Shown: positions 48,401-56,849, counted from the first letter of the stretch. The stretch: DNA of 64,000 bases from Algorimicrobium algoritergicola (GCF_008086165.1 NZ_VSKL01000006.1:1-64000), one strand, 5' to 3'. The notes: generated from the letters alone by a model not told the origin. A program made the numbers and translations.

Positions 48401-48928
48401 TTGGACAATAAATTGGATTGGACAACGCTTCAAATTGAAACAACAAGTCACACTAATCGGGTTCAAATTAAAAATGAGAATGAACTAGCTTTTATTTTTA
48501 GTGGTATTAATTTACCAGATAGCACGTCAGATGAGCCAAACTCTCACGGATTTATTGCTTATAAAGTTAAGCCTAAAAATGATGTTTTAGAAGGTGATAT
48601 TGTATTTAACACAGCAGATATTTATTTCGATTTTAATGAAGCTATAATAACCAATACAGCAACAACTGAATTTGTTGGAACACTATCCGTTGCAGAAAAC
48701 AGTCTCTCTAAATTTTTAGCGTATCCAAACCCAACAACTGGGGTTCTAAAGATTCAATCGAATACTGCCATATCTAAACTAGAAATTTATAACAATTTAG
48801 GTCAATCTGTTATGTTACAATTAAATACGAACGAAGTTGATATGACTAAACTGAAATCAGGTATTTATTTTATGAAGATTCAAGATGCGAATGGCAATCA
48901 AGAAATTATCAAAACTATAAAGCAATAA
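45419..48928 (+). CDS. Large secreted FG-GAP/VCBS protein with T9SS sorting domain
   Basis: The 1169 residues begin with a signal peptide ending SVASYAQ. Fourteen calcium-type loops of the pattern DxDxDGDxD lie between about residues 42 and 700, each followed by a WYEN-like strand, the mark of FG-GAP/VCBS beta-propeller repeats. A collagen-binding-type domain (VDVNGDGCDELDAYYP) and a DUF11-like region (ISVYPITQARPGFDVRYRIVYK, DPNDITCMEGDEVL) follow. The last 80 residues are a type A T9SS sorting domain (FLAYPNPTTGVLKIQS to GIYFMKIQD). It is exported through T9SS and probably attached to the cell surface; its ligand is unknown. Confidence 0.94.
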   Translation: MKLKLLLLSTYLFSVASYAQIQFQTDIISDNSNYGSSVSGSFAADLDGDGDLDVLTYYYEGNFVWYENKPNEGGLVEPKVIHHSLNGTNSNFFAVDIDNDGDLDAIASDGDNIFWYENDGLGNFSTQHIITTEVESVISLDYYDIDGDGDLDIFSTSIFDDKVAWYENLDGLGGFGSQIIISQAASVFTGTIFIEDMDGDGDGDILVSNNGLVWIENSDGNGTFTTVHTITTENTNNFFPVDLDGDGDMDIVFPDGYDDVVRWYENTNGLGTFGSSQFIGLVDGDINYVYAGDIDDDGDVDVLADGRGVFYYENDGSEDFGFANNIYTYSSISNAGSIYAADIDNDGDLDVLSNGNVSTKSGLAYNEFDQTTSDFKPERFLSEFVSNPIEALAADMDNDGDLDFLVVSNRDNKISWFEDIDGTQNFAEQHVISNSVYGPRSLKAEDIDNDGDLDVIVASEVGDKVIWFKNQGDGTFGSETIITNLTDAPHMIAIDDMDNDGDLDIISASNRDDKIAWYENEDGLGSFGVQQVISTEINGVISVYTGDFDTDGNIDLFASGGIDSVVSWFKHTDGQGSFEPMVVIAYGMYQINSMDVGDIDGDGDLDILVGSSSGGTDLSWFENLDGNGQFHYANEITNSAAAVVSLADIDNDGDLDIVATTSNFVSWYRNQDGLGNYASGSSIIVASRYDKSFHVVDMDFDGDMDLISTREENDQLAYSKNLGVVGNEINGTVQVDVNGDGCDELDAYYPNIMVVANNGSTSFGTFTRNNGSYQIPVNSGNFTTTIAGGLPSYYTPNPETYTFNYSGTGNVETANFCLEPNQQINDLNISVYPITQARPGFDVRYRIVYKNLGTDPLSGTINFAFNGAMLNVVSASETISSQTANMLNFNYSDLNPYESRNIDVIFNVLPPPTVNIDDTIASEVTINPITGDFTENDNIFTYNQTVIGSYDPNDITCMEGDEVLIDDSDEYLHYLIRFQNTGTASAINVKVENILDNKLDWTTLQIETTSHTNRVQIKNENELAFIFSGINLPDSTSDEPNSHGFIAYKVKPKNDVLEGDIVFNTADIYFDFNEAIITNTATTEFVGTLSVAENSLSKFLAYPNPTTGVLKIQSNTAISKLEIYNNLGQSVMLQLNTNEVDMTKLKSGIYFMKIQDANGNQEIIKTIKQ

Positions 48929-48944
48929 CACACTTTAATTTAAT

Positions 48945-48978
48945 AAAAAGCATGCCTACTTCGGCGTGCTTTTTTTTG
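48945..48978 (+). terminator. Terminator after the FG-GAP gene
   Basis: AAGCATGCC and GGCGTGCTT pair with one G-T around TACTTC, followed by T8. Confidence 0.8.
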
Positions 48979-49022
48979 CAATAAATACTCGGAAATTTAG
49001 GTGAAAACAAAAAGCTAAATAC

Positions 49023-49030
49023 TACTTTTG
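49023..49030 (+). promoter_or_regulatory. TACTTTTG -7 box before the MATE gene
   Basis: TACTTTTGCAAA ends four bases before the ATG at 49035, matching TAnnTTTG and implying a leaderless or nearly leaderless mRNA. No -33 TTG is evident. Confidence 0.4.
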
Positions 49031-49034
49031 CAAA

Positions 49035-50411
49035 ATGGTTTTAAGCAACTACACAAAAGAATTTAAATACAACTGGCAACTGGCAGCTCCTGTCATGTTG
49101 GGCATGTTAGGACACACTTTTGTAGGATTTGTAGATAATATCATGGTAGGCCAATTAGGTACTGCTCAATTAGCTGCTGTGTCTTTAGGTAATAGTTTTA
49201 TGTTTATTGCCATGTCTTTAGGAATTGGTTTTTCAACAGCTATTACGCCTTTAGTTGCGGAAGCCGATGCAGAAGGGAATTTTGCCAAAGGTAAATCAGC
49301 ATTTAAGCATGGCTTGTTTTTATGTACATCTTTAGGGTTATTTCTATTTATACTGCTCTTATTTGCCAAACCGTTAATGTATTTAATGAAGCAGCCTTTG
49401 GAGGTTGTAGAATTAGCTATTCCGTATTTGGATTGGGTAGCCTTTTCGTTAGTGCCTTTAATTGTTTTTCAGGCATTTAAGCAATTTAGTGATGGTTTAT
49501 CCATGACGCGTTATCCTATGTATGCTACAATTTTGGCCAATGTTGTAAATGTAGTTTTAAACTACGTCCTTATTTTTGGAAAGTTTGGCTTTCCGGAATA
49601 TGGCATTGTTGGAGCAGCTTATGGTACATTAATCTCACGTGTGGTCATGGTTGTTTTCCTTTGGTGGATTCTTAAAGGACATAAAAAATCTAGAGATTAT
49701 GTTACCAATATTAAAATATTTGTGTTGGATAAATTGGAGCTCAAAAAAGTGATCAATTTAGGTTCGCCTAGCGCTATGCAAATGTTTTTTGAGGTTGCCA
49801 TTTTTACAGCTGCTATTTGGTTGAGTGGTTTGCTAGGGAAGAATGCACAAGCAGCCAATCAAATTGCTTTAAATTTATCCTCCATGACTTTTATGGTGGC
49901 AACGGGTTTAAGTGTTGCATCTATGATACGTGTTGGAAATCAAAAAGGATTGAAGAATTATTTTGAGCTACGCCGAATTGCCTTTTCTATTTTCTTATTA
50001 GGAATGATTTTGGCCGTAACTTTCGGATTGTTATTTTTTATCTTCCATCAGCAATTACCAAAATTGTATTTAGATAATTCGGATGTTTTAAATGCGGTTG
50101 ATAATGCCGAAGTATTAAGTATAGCAGCCAATTTATTAATTGCGGCTGCCATTTTTCAAATTAGTGATAGTATTCAGGTGGTTATGCTTGGTGCTTTGCG
50201 TGGTTTACAGGATGTTAAAATACCAACCATAATTACCTTTATATCCTATTGGGTTGTTGGGTTTCCAATTAGTATTTACTTCGGAAGCGCAGAACGCTAC
50301 GCTAGTTTTGGAATTTGGATGGGTTTATTAGCAGGATTAACAGTAGCAGCAATTTTATTATTTATCCGATTTAACTATCTTACCAAACGTTTAATTTTAT
50401 CTAACAAGTAA
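49035..50411 (+). CDS. MATE-family efflux transporter
   Basis: The 458 residues contain about twelve membrane helices in two related halves. MATE signatures are PVMLGMLGHTFVGFVDNIMVGQLGTAQLAA near the start (the VGQLGxxxLAA motif) and QIALNLSSMTFMVATGLSVASMIRVG in the second half. These antiporters expel drugs or organic cations using Na+ or H+ gradients across the inner membrane. The gene heads a short plus-strand run with a small acidic protein and a PAP2 phosphatase, spaced 9 and 2 bases apart. Confidence 0.94.
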   Translation: MVLSNYTKEFKYNWQLAAPVMLGMLGHTFVGFVDNIMVGQLGTAQLAAVSLGNSFMFIAMSLGIGFSTAITPLVAEADAEGNFAKGKSAFKHGLFLCTSLGLFLFILLLFAKPLMYLMKQPLEVVELAIPYLDWVAFSLVPLIVFQAFKQFSDGLSMTRYPMYATILANVVNVVLNYVLIFGKFGFPEYGIVGAAYGTLISRVVMVVFLWWILKGHKKSRDYVTNIKIFVLDKLELKKVINLGSPSAMQMFFEVAIFTAAIWLSGLLGKNAQAANQIALNLSSMTFMVATGLSVASMIRVGNQKGLKNYFELRRIAFSIFLLGMILAVTFGLLFFIFHQQLPKLYLDNSDVLNAVDNAEVLSIAANLLIAAAIFQISDSIQVVMLGALRGLQDVKIPTIITFISYWVVGFPISIYFGSAERYASFGIWMGLLAGLTVAAILLFIRFNYLTKRLILSNK

Positions 50412-50420
50412 CAATCATAT

Positions 50421-50648
50421 ATGGAATTCCCAAAATTTTTATTAGGCGACAATACCGATTTTCCCGATGCTATTTTCGTTATTCATACCGATTTCCCTAG
50501 ATTTATAATCAATTTAGAAAATGATGATGTAGAATGGTTGGAGGATTTTGATCAACATGATCAAAAAGAATTGGAGATGGAAGCTGAATCGTTAATCCAG
50601 CAAGCAAACGATTTTTATGATCGTGAAATTGAACGTTACGAAGATTAA
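50421..50648 (+). CDS. Small acidic conserved protein, unknown function
   Basis: The 75 residues begin MEFPKFLLGDNTDFPDAIFV and are strongly acidic (many D and E), with no signal peptide or membrane helix. The C-terminal half, from DFDQHDQKELEMEAESL on, is probably helical. I recognise it only as a small protein conserved among flavobacteria. It is encoded nine bases after the MATE gene and two bases before the PAP2 gene, so it is translated from their transcript. Confidence 0.82.
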   Translation: MEFPKFLLGDNTDFPDAIFVIHTDFPRFIINLENDDVEWLEDFDQHDQKELEMEAESLIQQANDFYDREIERYED

Positions 50649-50650
50649 TT

Positions 50651-51226
50651 ATGTTAGAACAATTAGTACAACTTGATACCGAACTTTTTCTTTATTTAAA
50701 TAATTTAGGTACGACCTCTTGGGATGGATTTTGGATGTTTTATACCACCAAATTCTACTGGATTCCTTTTTATGCCGTTTTACTATTTTTAATATTCCGA
50801 ACCCGAACACCTAAATTATTCTTAATTACCATTTTTGTTATATTCTTAATGGTTTTGTTTACTGATCAGATGACCAATGTATTTAAAAAAGTATTGGTTT
50901 TGCGTTTACGTCCGTGTCATGATCCTACTTTGGAAGGATTGGTTCGTTTGGTGAAGTCACATTGTGGAGGTCAATTTGGTTTCTTTTCTGGCCATGCTTC
51001 AAACTCTATGGCAGTTGCCGTATTTAGTGGCTTATTACTCCGTTTTAAGTACAAGTATTTTATATTTCTAATGCTTATCTGGTCGGCAGCTATGGGTTAC
51101 AGCCGTATTTATATTGGCGTGCACTTTCCATTAGATGTTATTTGTGGAATGGCATTTGGCGCTATGTCAGGTTTTATGTTTTACAAATTAGATCTCTATT
51201 TGCAAAAACGTTTTGGCGTGCGATAA
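50651..51226 (+). CDS. PAP2-family membrane phosphatase
   Basis: The 191 residues have five to six membrane helices and the three phosphatase motifs. These are KKVLVLRLRPCHDP (K-x6-RP), FFSGHASNSM (SGH) and SRIYIGVHFPLDVICG (S-R-x5-H-x3-D). Members dephosphorylate lipid phosphates such as undecaprenyl pyrophosphate, phosphatidylglycerol phosphate or lipid A at the outer face of the inner membrane. The convergent envelope-glycosylation operon next to it favours a polyprenyl or lipid A role (inference). Confidence 0.92.
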   Translation: MLEQLVQLDTELFLYLNNLGTTSWDGFWMFYTTKFYWIPFYAVLLFLIFRTRTPKLFLITIFVIFLMVLFTDQMTNVFKKVLVLRLRPCHDPTLEGLVRLVKSHCGGQFGFFSGHASNSMAVAVFSGLLLRFKYKYFIFLMLIWSAAMGYSRIYIGVHFPLDVICGMAFGAMSGFMFYKLDLYLQKRFGVR

Positions 51227-52849
51227 TTACTTTTTAGTTAGTATGTAGTAATTGGCAAGGAGTCTTTCTTTATACTGTCGTGATTCTTTAGAAACCGTAT
51301 TTAAATCGAACGTATTTATTTTTTCAATAGTATATTTTTCCTGAAGTGTATTGGAGTCTTCCGGGCTTATTCCAATAGCCAATAGCCCAAAATTGGATTC
51401 TTCTGGAAAGGTAATAATACCAGCATCATTTTTAATTGGTGTAATTTTTTGGCCATATTCCCAAATCATTTCAGGTGCTATATAATTGAATTGGTAGAGT
51501 TTTAAATCGCCAGAAATATCGGAAGTAATCGGGTGGAAGTCTACGCTATTCAACGCTTCCTTTAATGGTAAAGCAAAAAGGAGTAAACTAGCATAAAGTG
51601 CTGTAGAGCAAGCTATAACCATGCGTATATTCTTTTGTTTTAAGAATTTTAAAATGAAAAATCCCATGACAAATACGACAACTGACGCTAATATAAAATA
51701 GAACCAATAACCTGATAAGTTATCTTTTAAAAATACAAAAGCCAAAACAGGAAAGGCAATTCCAACAAAACCAATCAGTCCAAAGTTAAAATAGACAGGA
51801 ATGGTTTCTCGTTTAGCCTTAAGGTTTTTAAATTCACGGATTAGGTAGTCTATATAAAAACTGCAGTTAATAGCTAAGGGAATTAAAACAGGCATTAAAT
51901 ACCTTGATTTCTTTTCAGGAATAAGTGACAGTAATATAACGGCAAAAATAGTCCATAAAAAACTAAATTTATAAGCTTTACGGTTTCTAACGCGGGTTTT
52001 CAAGTATGGGTATAATAAACTAACAAATGCTGGAATAGTCCACAAACCACTTTGGGTAAAGAAACTCCAATAATAATAAAATGGGCGCACGTTATAGCTG
52101 CTCCAATTACCTGTTTCTTTTTCTGCAATTGCTAAAAATGTAGCTGGATCTTCTAATCGCACATACAAATACCACCAACCACCAACAGTAATAGCTAAAA
52201 TTAATATAAGAAGAACTGGTATAAATTTCGATTTAAAACGTTTGTATTTAAATGTAAACCCATAAGCCAATAAAAACGGTAATAATAAGGCGTAAAAACT
52301 AACAGGTCCTTTACTTAATATGGAGAAACCAATAAATACACTTGCCAAAAACGCTGATTTCCATTGTGTTTTTTCCGCTTCAAAAAAGCAAAATAAATAG
52401 TAAATAGCAACACACATAAAGCCATGCGTAAAAATATCCCAAGGAGCTTCAATCATAATCCCAATAACATAAAATGATGTGGTAACGATAATTGCAGATA
52501 AAATTCCGAAAGACTGACTTTGAGTGATTTTTTTAGATAATTTAAGAACAAAAACGGCAATTATCATAATAAATAGAACCGCAGGCAAACGCATAGCAAA
52601 AACACTTTTCACGCCAAAAATGGCAGCAGAAATAGCGGTAAGCCATGTTGGTAAAGGTGGTTTTTCATAACGGGCTTCACCATTCATGGTTGTGAGTAGC
52701 CAGTTATTATCGGTTAACATTTCACGAGCCGTAATAAAATTTCGTGCTTCCATAATAGTCACGTCCATAACATCTAAGTTTGGAAGCAGTACAAGTGCAA
52801 TTCCAAAACAAATAAATAAAACGGGATATTTTTTAAGAAGGGGAAGCAT
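51227..52849 (-). CDS. ArnT-like family 39 glycosyltransferase
   Basis: The 540 residues have about twelve membrane helices and a C-terminal soluble part. The first periplasmic loop carries EARNFITAREML and GEARYEKPPLPTWL, where the acidic residue is the catalytic base of the GT-C fold in ArnT/PMT enzymes. KKSRYLMPVLIPLAI is a second conserved loop. It transfers a sugar from a polyprenyl phosphate donor to lipid A or another periplasmic acceptor. It is the third gene of an operon and overlaps the LAB-N gene by 17 bases. Its last base adjoins the PAP2 gene stop on the other strand. Confidence 0.9.
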   Translation of the reverse strand: MLPLLKKYPVLFICFGIALVLLPNLDVMDVTIMEARNFITAREMLTDNNWLLTTMNGEARYEKPPLPTWLTAISAAIFGVKSVFAMRLPAVLFIMIIAVFVLKLSKKITQSQSFGILSAIIVTTSFYVIGIMIEAPWDIFTHGFMCVAIYYLFCFFEAEKTQWKSAFLASVFIGFSILSKGPVSFYALLLPFLLAYGFTFKYKRFKSKFIPVLLILILAITVGGWWYLYVRLEDPATFLAIAEKETGNWSSYNVRPFYYYWSFFTQSGLWTIPAFVSLLYPYLKTRVRNRKAYKFSFLWTIFAVILLSLIPEKKSRYLMPVLIPLAINCSFYIDYLIREFKNLKAKRETIPVYFNFGLIGFVGIAFPVLAFVFLKDNLSGYWFYFILASVVVFVMGFFILKFLKQKNIRMVIACSTALYASLLLFALPLKEALNSVDFHPITSDISGDLKLYQFNYIAPEMIWEYGQKITPIKNDAGIITFPEESNFGLLAIGISPEDSNTLQEKYTIEKINTFDLNTVSKESRQYKERLLANYYILTKK

Positions 52850-53462
52850 ATTTTCGGATTAAAATTAAATTCCTAATATAAATAATAGCACCCAGAATAT
52901 GACCTGTAAATAACACAGGGTCTCTTCTGAAGATAGCATAAGTTAAAATAAGTATGGATCCAATTAAACTCAATAACCAAAAACCAAAAGGTAAAGTTGA
53001 TTCTTTATGTTTTTCCGAATAGAGCCATTGATAAACAAAACGCAAGGTAAACACGACTTGTGAAACGATTCCTAACGTCAGTAGCCATGCGGGAATAGCT
53101 TCATTTTCAAAGAGTTTAACCACGTCTATTGTGTTGTTGTTAAAATAGAAAATGGCAATAAAGGTTGGCATCAATAATAAAAACCATTGCATGAATTTTG
53201 GATACTTCTGCCATTGGTTTTGTAATTGTAAATTCCGAATATATATAAAATAAGTTAAGCCTTGACCAAGCATAATGGCAAAATCATCACGTAAATACCC
53301 ATATATAAATAGTAAAAAAGAAGCAAATAAACTTAAGGTCCAAAAAATGGTAGGCGTAATAACGCGCTTTTGTTTTTCAGAATATAGCCATTGAAGAATA
53401 AGTCGAGACGAGAACAATATTTGCGCTAAAAATCCAATGCTATATATGAGCCAATTACTCAT
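52833..53462 (-). CDS. Duplicated lipid-A-disaccharide-synthase N-terminal (LAB-N) membrane protein
   Basis: The 209 residues are two copies of one unit offset by 121 residues. The first has ILQWLYSEKQK (22-32), FWTLSLFAS and YIRNL (74-78). The second has VYQWLYSEKHK (143-153), FWLLSLIGS and YIRNL (195-199). Each unit has about three membrane helices, the LAB-N (PF07578) pattern. In other bacteria this domain is found alone or with lipid A glycosyltransferases. It overlaps the preceding gene by one base (ATGA) and the following ArnT-like gene by 17. A role as a flippase or partner for the polyprenyl-linked sugar is an inference. Confidence 0.9.
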   Translation of the reverse strand: MSNWLIYSIGFLAQILFSSRLILQWLYSEKQKRVITPTIFWTLSLFASFLLFIYGYLRDDFAIMLGQGLTYFIYIRNLQLQNQWQKYPKFMQWFLLLMPTFIAIFYFNNNTIDVVKLFENEAIPAWLLTLGIVSQVVFTLRFVYQWLYSEKHKESTLPFGFWLLSLIGSILILTYAIFRRDPVLFTGHILGAIIYIRNLILIRKYASPS

Positions 53463-54175
53463 TAATTGTGTTTCTCAACCGTATAATTAATATACTTTTT
53501 CTTCATCCAGAGATACGCAAAACAATCCATTAGCGGTCCAATTAAGCGATTCCAAACGCCAAACTTGGCTTCTCCCGCAACTCTTGGAAAATGTTTAACA
53601 GGTACTTGTATGATTTTTCCGTTTTGCAATAAAATCATGGCCGGTAAAAAGCGATGTAAACCTTTAAACATGGGGATACGCTTGGCATAATCTGTTTTTA
53701 TTACTTTAAGCGGACAACCTGTGTCGTCCATACCATCTTTAGTAAACGCACGACGAATACCATTAGCTATCGTAGAAGACATGTTTTTTACAAAACTATC
53801 TTTGCGGTTTGCACGAACACCAGTTACCAAATCATAATCATTAATGTGCTCTAAAAGTACATTGAAATCCTTTGGATCGGTTTGTAAATCAGAATCAATA
53901 TAACCTACCAATTCGGTATCTGCATAATCAAAACCAGCTTTAATGGCAGCACTTAAGCCACGATTTTCCTTGAAACTTATATATTGAAATTCAGGATGTC
54001 TTTTAGCAATAGCCTCAATATGTTGTTGACTGCTGTCTTTGGAGCCATCATTCACAAAAAGAATCTTTGTTTTTCTGCTGGCTATCGTAATATATTCTAA
54101 TAATTCCTTTTCAACTCGTGGTAAATTATCTTCTTCATTATAAACAGGAACTATAATTGTAAACTGGTAATCCAT
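53462..54175 (-). CDS. Polyprenyl-phosphate glycosyltransferase (GT2, ArnC/DPM1-like)
   Basis: The 237 residues form a GT-A fold. VPVYNEEDNLPRVEKELL starts the nucleotide-binding domain, ILFVNDGSKDSS and YIDSDLQTDP hold the DxD-type metal site, and VKHFPRVAGEAKFG is typical of DPM1-type enzymes. There are no C-terminal membrane helices, so it binds the inner membrane peripherally. It loads a sugar on a polyprenyl phosphate, which the downstream ArnT-like enzyme can use. It is the first gene of the three-gene operon, 90 bases from the divergent epimerase. Confidence 0.92.
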   Translation of the reverse strand: MDYQFTIIVPVYNEEDNLPRVEKELLEYITIASRKTKILFVNDGSKDSSQQHIEAIAKRHPEFQYISFKENRGLSAAIKAGFDYADTELVGYIDSDLQTDPKDFNVLLEHINDYDLVTGVRANRKDSFVKNMSSTIANGIRRAFTKDGMDDTGCPLKVIKTDYAKRIPMFKGLHRFLPAMILLQNGKIIQVPVKHFPRVAGEAKFGVWNRLIGPLMDCFAYLWMKKKYINYTVEKHN

Positions 54176-54265
54176 AAAATTAAAGTTGTACTACAAATGT
54201 ATTCTTTTTTATAGAATTCTAATCTTACAGAAAAAAAATGTTTCTTTGTAACAGAAATTAGATTT

Positions 54266-55207
54266 ATGAAGATACTAGTTACTGGTGCAGTGGGATTTAT
54301 AGGCTCGCATACAGCTGAACGTTTAAAAGAAATGGGACATGATGTAATAGGTGTGGATAATTTTTCACCGTATTACAGCGAATCTTTAAAGAGATTAAAC
54401 GAAAAAGCTCTAAATAACAAAGGTATTCGTGTTTTGAAATTGGATTTGCGTTCAGATGATTTGAGCGAGAACTTACCAAAAGATATCGATTTTATTTTTC
54501 ATTTTGCGGCACAACCAGGCATTTCTACCACATCAACTTTTGAAGACTATTTTACCAATAATATTATTGCTACAAAAAACTTAATAGACTATGCGTTACA
54601 ATTAGAGGATCTAAAGTTATTTGTGAATATAGGCACATCGTCAATTTACGGGCTAGAAGCGACGTTTCCTGAAGATGTGGCACCCAAACCAGCCTCTCAT
54701 TATGGGGTAACTAAATTAACTGCCGAGCAATTGGTGCTTCAAAAATCGCGTGAAAAACAATTGAAGTCTTGTTCATTGCGTTTATATTCTGTTTTTGGAC
54801 CTCGAGAACGTCCTGAAAAAATGTATACCAAATTGATTGCCTGCGGATTTAATAAAGAAGCCTTTCCGTTATACGAAGGCAGTTCTACACATTTACGCAG
54901 TTTTACCTATGTGGATGATATTGTAGATGGTGTTGTTAGCGTTATGGACGCTATTGATGTTGTTGATGGTGAAATTATAAATCTTGGAACTGAAGTAGAA
55001 CATACCACTCAAGAAGGTATTGATGCGGTTGCTCAAGTTATGGATATGAATATTACTATTAATCATGTGTCTGCTAGAGCTGGAGATCAATTACGAACCA
55101 AGGCCATTATTGATAAAGCGAGACGGTTACTAAATTATAACCCGCAAACTACATTATTAGAAGGTGTGGATAAGCAAGTAGCTTGGTATAAAGCCAATTT
55201 TCTATAA
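54266..55207 (+). CDS. NAD-dependent sugar epimerase (UDP-glucuronate 4-epimerase type)
   Basis: The 313 residues form an extended short-chain dehydrogenase. GAVGFIGSH (7-15) binds NAD. The catalytic S125/S126 lie in NIGTSSIYG, with Y146 and K150 in SHYGVTKL. GVDNFSPYYSESLKRLN and YSVFGPRERPEKMYTKLI favour UDP-glucuronate or UDP-galactose 4-epimerases. Note GAVGFIG in place of the common GAAGFIG. It is cytosolic and makes a nucleotide sugar, plausibly for the neighbouring glycosyltransferases. Its last six bases overlap the convergent meaB end. Confidence 0.93.
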   Translation: MKILVTGAVGFIGSHTAERLKEMGHDVIGVDNFSPYYSESLKRLNEKALNNKGIRVLKLDLRSDDLSENLPKDIDFIFHFAAQPGISTTSTFEDYFTNNIIATKNLIDYALQLEDLKLFVNIGTSSIYGLEATFPEDVAPKPASHYGVTKLTAEQLVLQKSREKQLKSCSLRLYSVFGPRERPEKMYTKLIACGFNKEAFPLYEGSSTHLRSFTYVDDIVDGVVSVMDAIDVVDGEIINLGTEVEHTTQEGIDAVAQVMDMNITINHVSARAGDQLRTKAIIDKARRLLNYNPQTTLLEGVDKQVAWYKANFL

Positions 55208-56290
55208 TTCCGGTTTTAACTGCAATAAATAATCAGCAGCAGCAAACGGCGTTGTTTTCTGTGCCTCAATTAATGCTATTTGTACTTTCAATGCTTTTTT
55301 AATGACATCATTATTAAAGAAGTCCGCATGCAGTTGGTCTTTAATAGTTTCAATCAACCAGAACTTATTTTGCTCATGGCGTCGCTGCTCAAAGTACCCA
55401 TTGCTTTGCGTTTGCGTCACATATTTATCTATAGTTTCCCAAACGGTATCTATTCCTTCATCATGCAAGGCGCTACATAATAATACTTTCGGTTGCCATT
55501 CAGAATCTTTTGCTGGATATAAATGTAAGGCACGATTAAATTCCACTTTGGCAATTTTAGCGGCTTTCATGTTTTCGCCATCGGCTTTATTGATGGCAAT
55601 AGAATCGGCCATTTCAATAATACCACGTTTAATACCTTGCAACTCATCGCCAGCACCTGCTAATTTAAGTAATAAGAAAAAATCTACCATACTATGAACC
55701 GCTGTTTCACTCTGGCCAACACCAACCGTTTCAATTAAAATGGTGTCAAAACCAGCAGCTTCACATAAAATAATAGTTTCCCGAGTTTTGCGAGCAACAC
55801 CACCTAAAGATTCACCTGAAGGCGACGGTCTGATGTAGACATTCGTATCCTTTACTAAATCTTCCATTCGGGTTTTATCACCTAGAATGCTGCCTTTCGT
55901 AATGGAACTACTCGGATCAATAGCTAAAACGGCAATTTTTTTTCCTGCTTTGGATAAATATTTCCCAAAGGATTCAATAAATGTGCTTTTTCCAACACCA
56001 GGAACACCTGTGATGCCAATTCTAACCGATTTATTAGCATGCGGTAAACAGCCCTTTATAATAGCATGAGCTTGTTCAGAATGCGCTTTATTCGTGCTTT
56101 CAATTAAGGTAATCGCCCGACTTAAAGCCGTTATATCACCTTCTAAAATACGTTCAATAAGTTGTAGAGTCGTTGGTTTTTCCTGTCTACGATTTCTTAT
56201 AGCATCAATAATAGCTTGGTTGATGGTTTCGGGTTGCGAAACACCAGTTTGTTCTTGTAATGCCTTTTTATGTGACGTTTTTTTAGTCAA
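55202..56290 (-). CDS. meaB: Methylmalonyl-CoA mutase-associated GTPase MeaB
   Basis: The 362 residues are a G3E-family GTPase. The P-loop GITGVPGVGKSTFIESFG is followed by AVLAIDPSSSITKGSILGDKTRM, the switch region RPSPSGESLGGVARKTRE, ILIETVGVGQSE, and the base-specific NKADGEN. A C-terminal helical dimerisation part completes it. MeaB protects and reloads B12-dependent methylmalonyl-CoA mutase. No mutase gene is within the window. The gene overlaps the upstream DUF2911 gene by eight bases. Confidence 0.94.
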   Translation of the reverse strand: MTKKTSHKKALQEQTGVSQPETINQAIIDAIRNRRQEKPTTLQLIERILEGDITALSRAITLIESTNKAHSEQAHAIIKGCLPHANKSVRIGITGVPGVGKSTFIESFGKYLSKAGKKIAVLAIDPSSSITKGSILGDKTRMEDLVKDTNVYIRPSPSGESLGGVARKTRETIILCEAAGFDTILIETVGVGQSETAVHSMVDFFLLLKLAGAGDELQGIKRGIIEMADSIAINKADGENMKAAKIAKVEFNRALHLYPAKDSEWQPKVLLCSALHDEGIDTVWETIDKYVTQTQSNGYFEQRRHEQNKFWLIETIKDQLHADFFNNDVIKKALKVQIALIEAQKTTPFAAADYLLQLKPEL

Positions 56291-56849
56291 AAGTTTCTAT
56301 TGGTACGGCTATTTTGGTTTCATCCCAAACCATGGTTAATGATAATCTGTCCAACGCATTGTCAAACCCTATTGTAAATTGTTCAACGGTAATACCTGTG
56401 CCTTCTACTGGAACTGATATGGTAATGACATCAAATTCGGGCTCACGCATCGGTTTCATTTCTGTGTCAACTCCCCAGGAATATTGCTTGGAGTTAAACA
56501 TAACTTGCCATGTGGAATCGTTTGGAACGGTCCATAAGGTATATTTTCCCGCAGGAAGCGAATCGTTGTTTATTTTTAAGGCTTTATTCGTTTTAAAGGT
56601 TGTTGCTTCGTTGGCACCTGTTCGCCAAACTTGCTTATAGGGAACCAAACCGCCAAAAACTTCTCGACCGCGTTTAGATGGTCTATTATAAACAATATCT
56701 AACTGTAAATCGTTTTTAGAAAAAGATACAGTATCGATCGGGCTTTTTCGTGGTGCAAGTAAACTGCCATCCACAAAAAAGGAATATAAAAACAAACTGA
56801 TGGCAATTAGAAATAAGCATCCCAAAAACCATTTAAAAAATCTATTCAT
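56283..56849 (-). CDS. DUF2911 protein with N-terminal membrane anchor
   Basis: The 188 residues begin with a hydrophobic segment (about 6-26) that is probably an uncleaved anchor. They continue with the DUF2911 domain: LDIVYNRPSKRGREVFGGLVPY, VWRTGANEATTF, LPAGKYTLWTVP and WQVMFN. This Bacteroidota family is usually found in the periplasm; its biochemical role is not known. It overlaps meaB by eight bases, so the two are coupled, although no functional link between them is evident. Confidence 0.9.
   Translation of the reverse strand: MNRFFKWFLGCLFLIAISLFLYSFFVDGSLLAPRKSPIDTVSFSKNDLQLDIVYNRPSKRGREVFGGLVPYKQVWRTGANEATTFKTNKALKINNDSLPAGKYTLWTVPNDSTWQVMFNSKQYSWGVDTEMKPMREPEFDVITISVPVEGTGITVEQFTIGFDNALDRLSLTMVWDETKIAVPIETFD

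Noticed and set aside
55280-56339. Plus-strand reading frames opposite meaB and DUF2911
   Set aside because: They are shadows of well-conserved minus-strand genes and show no recognisable motifs.
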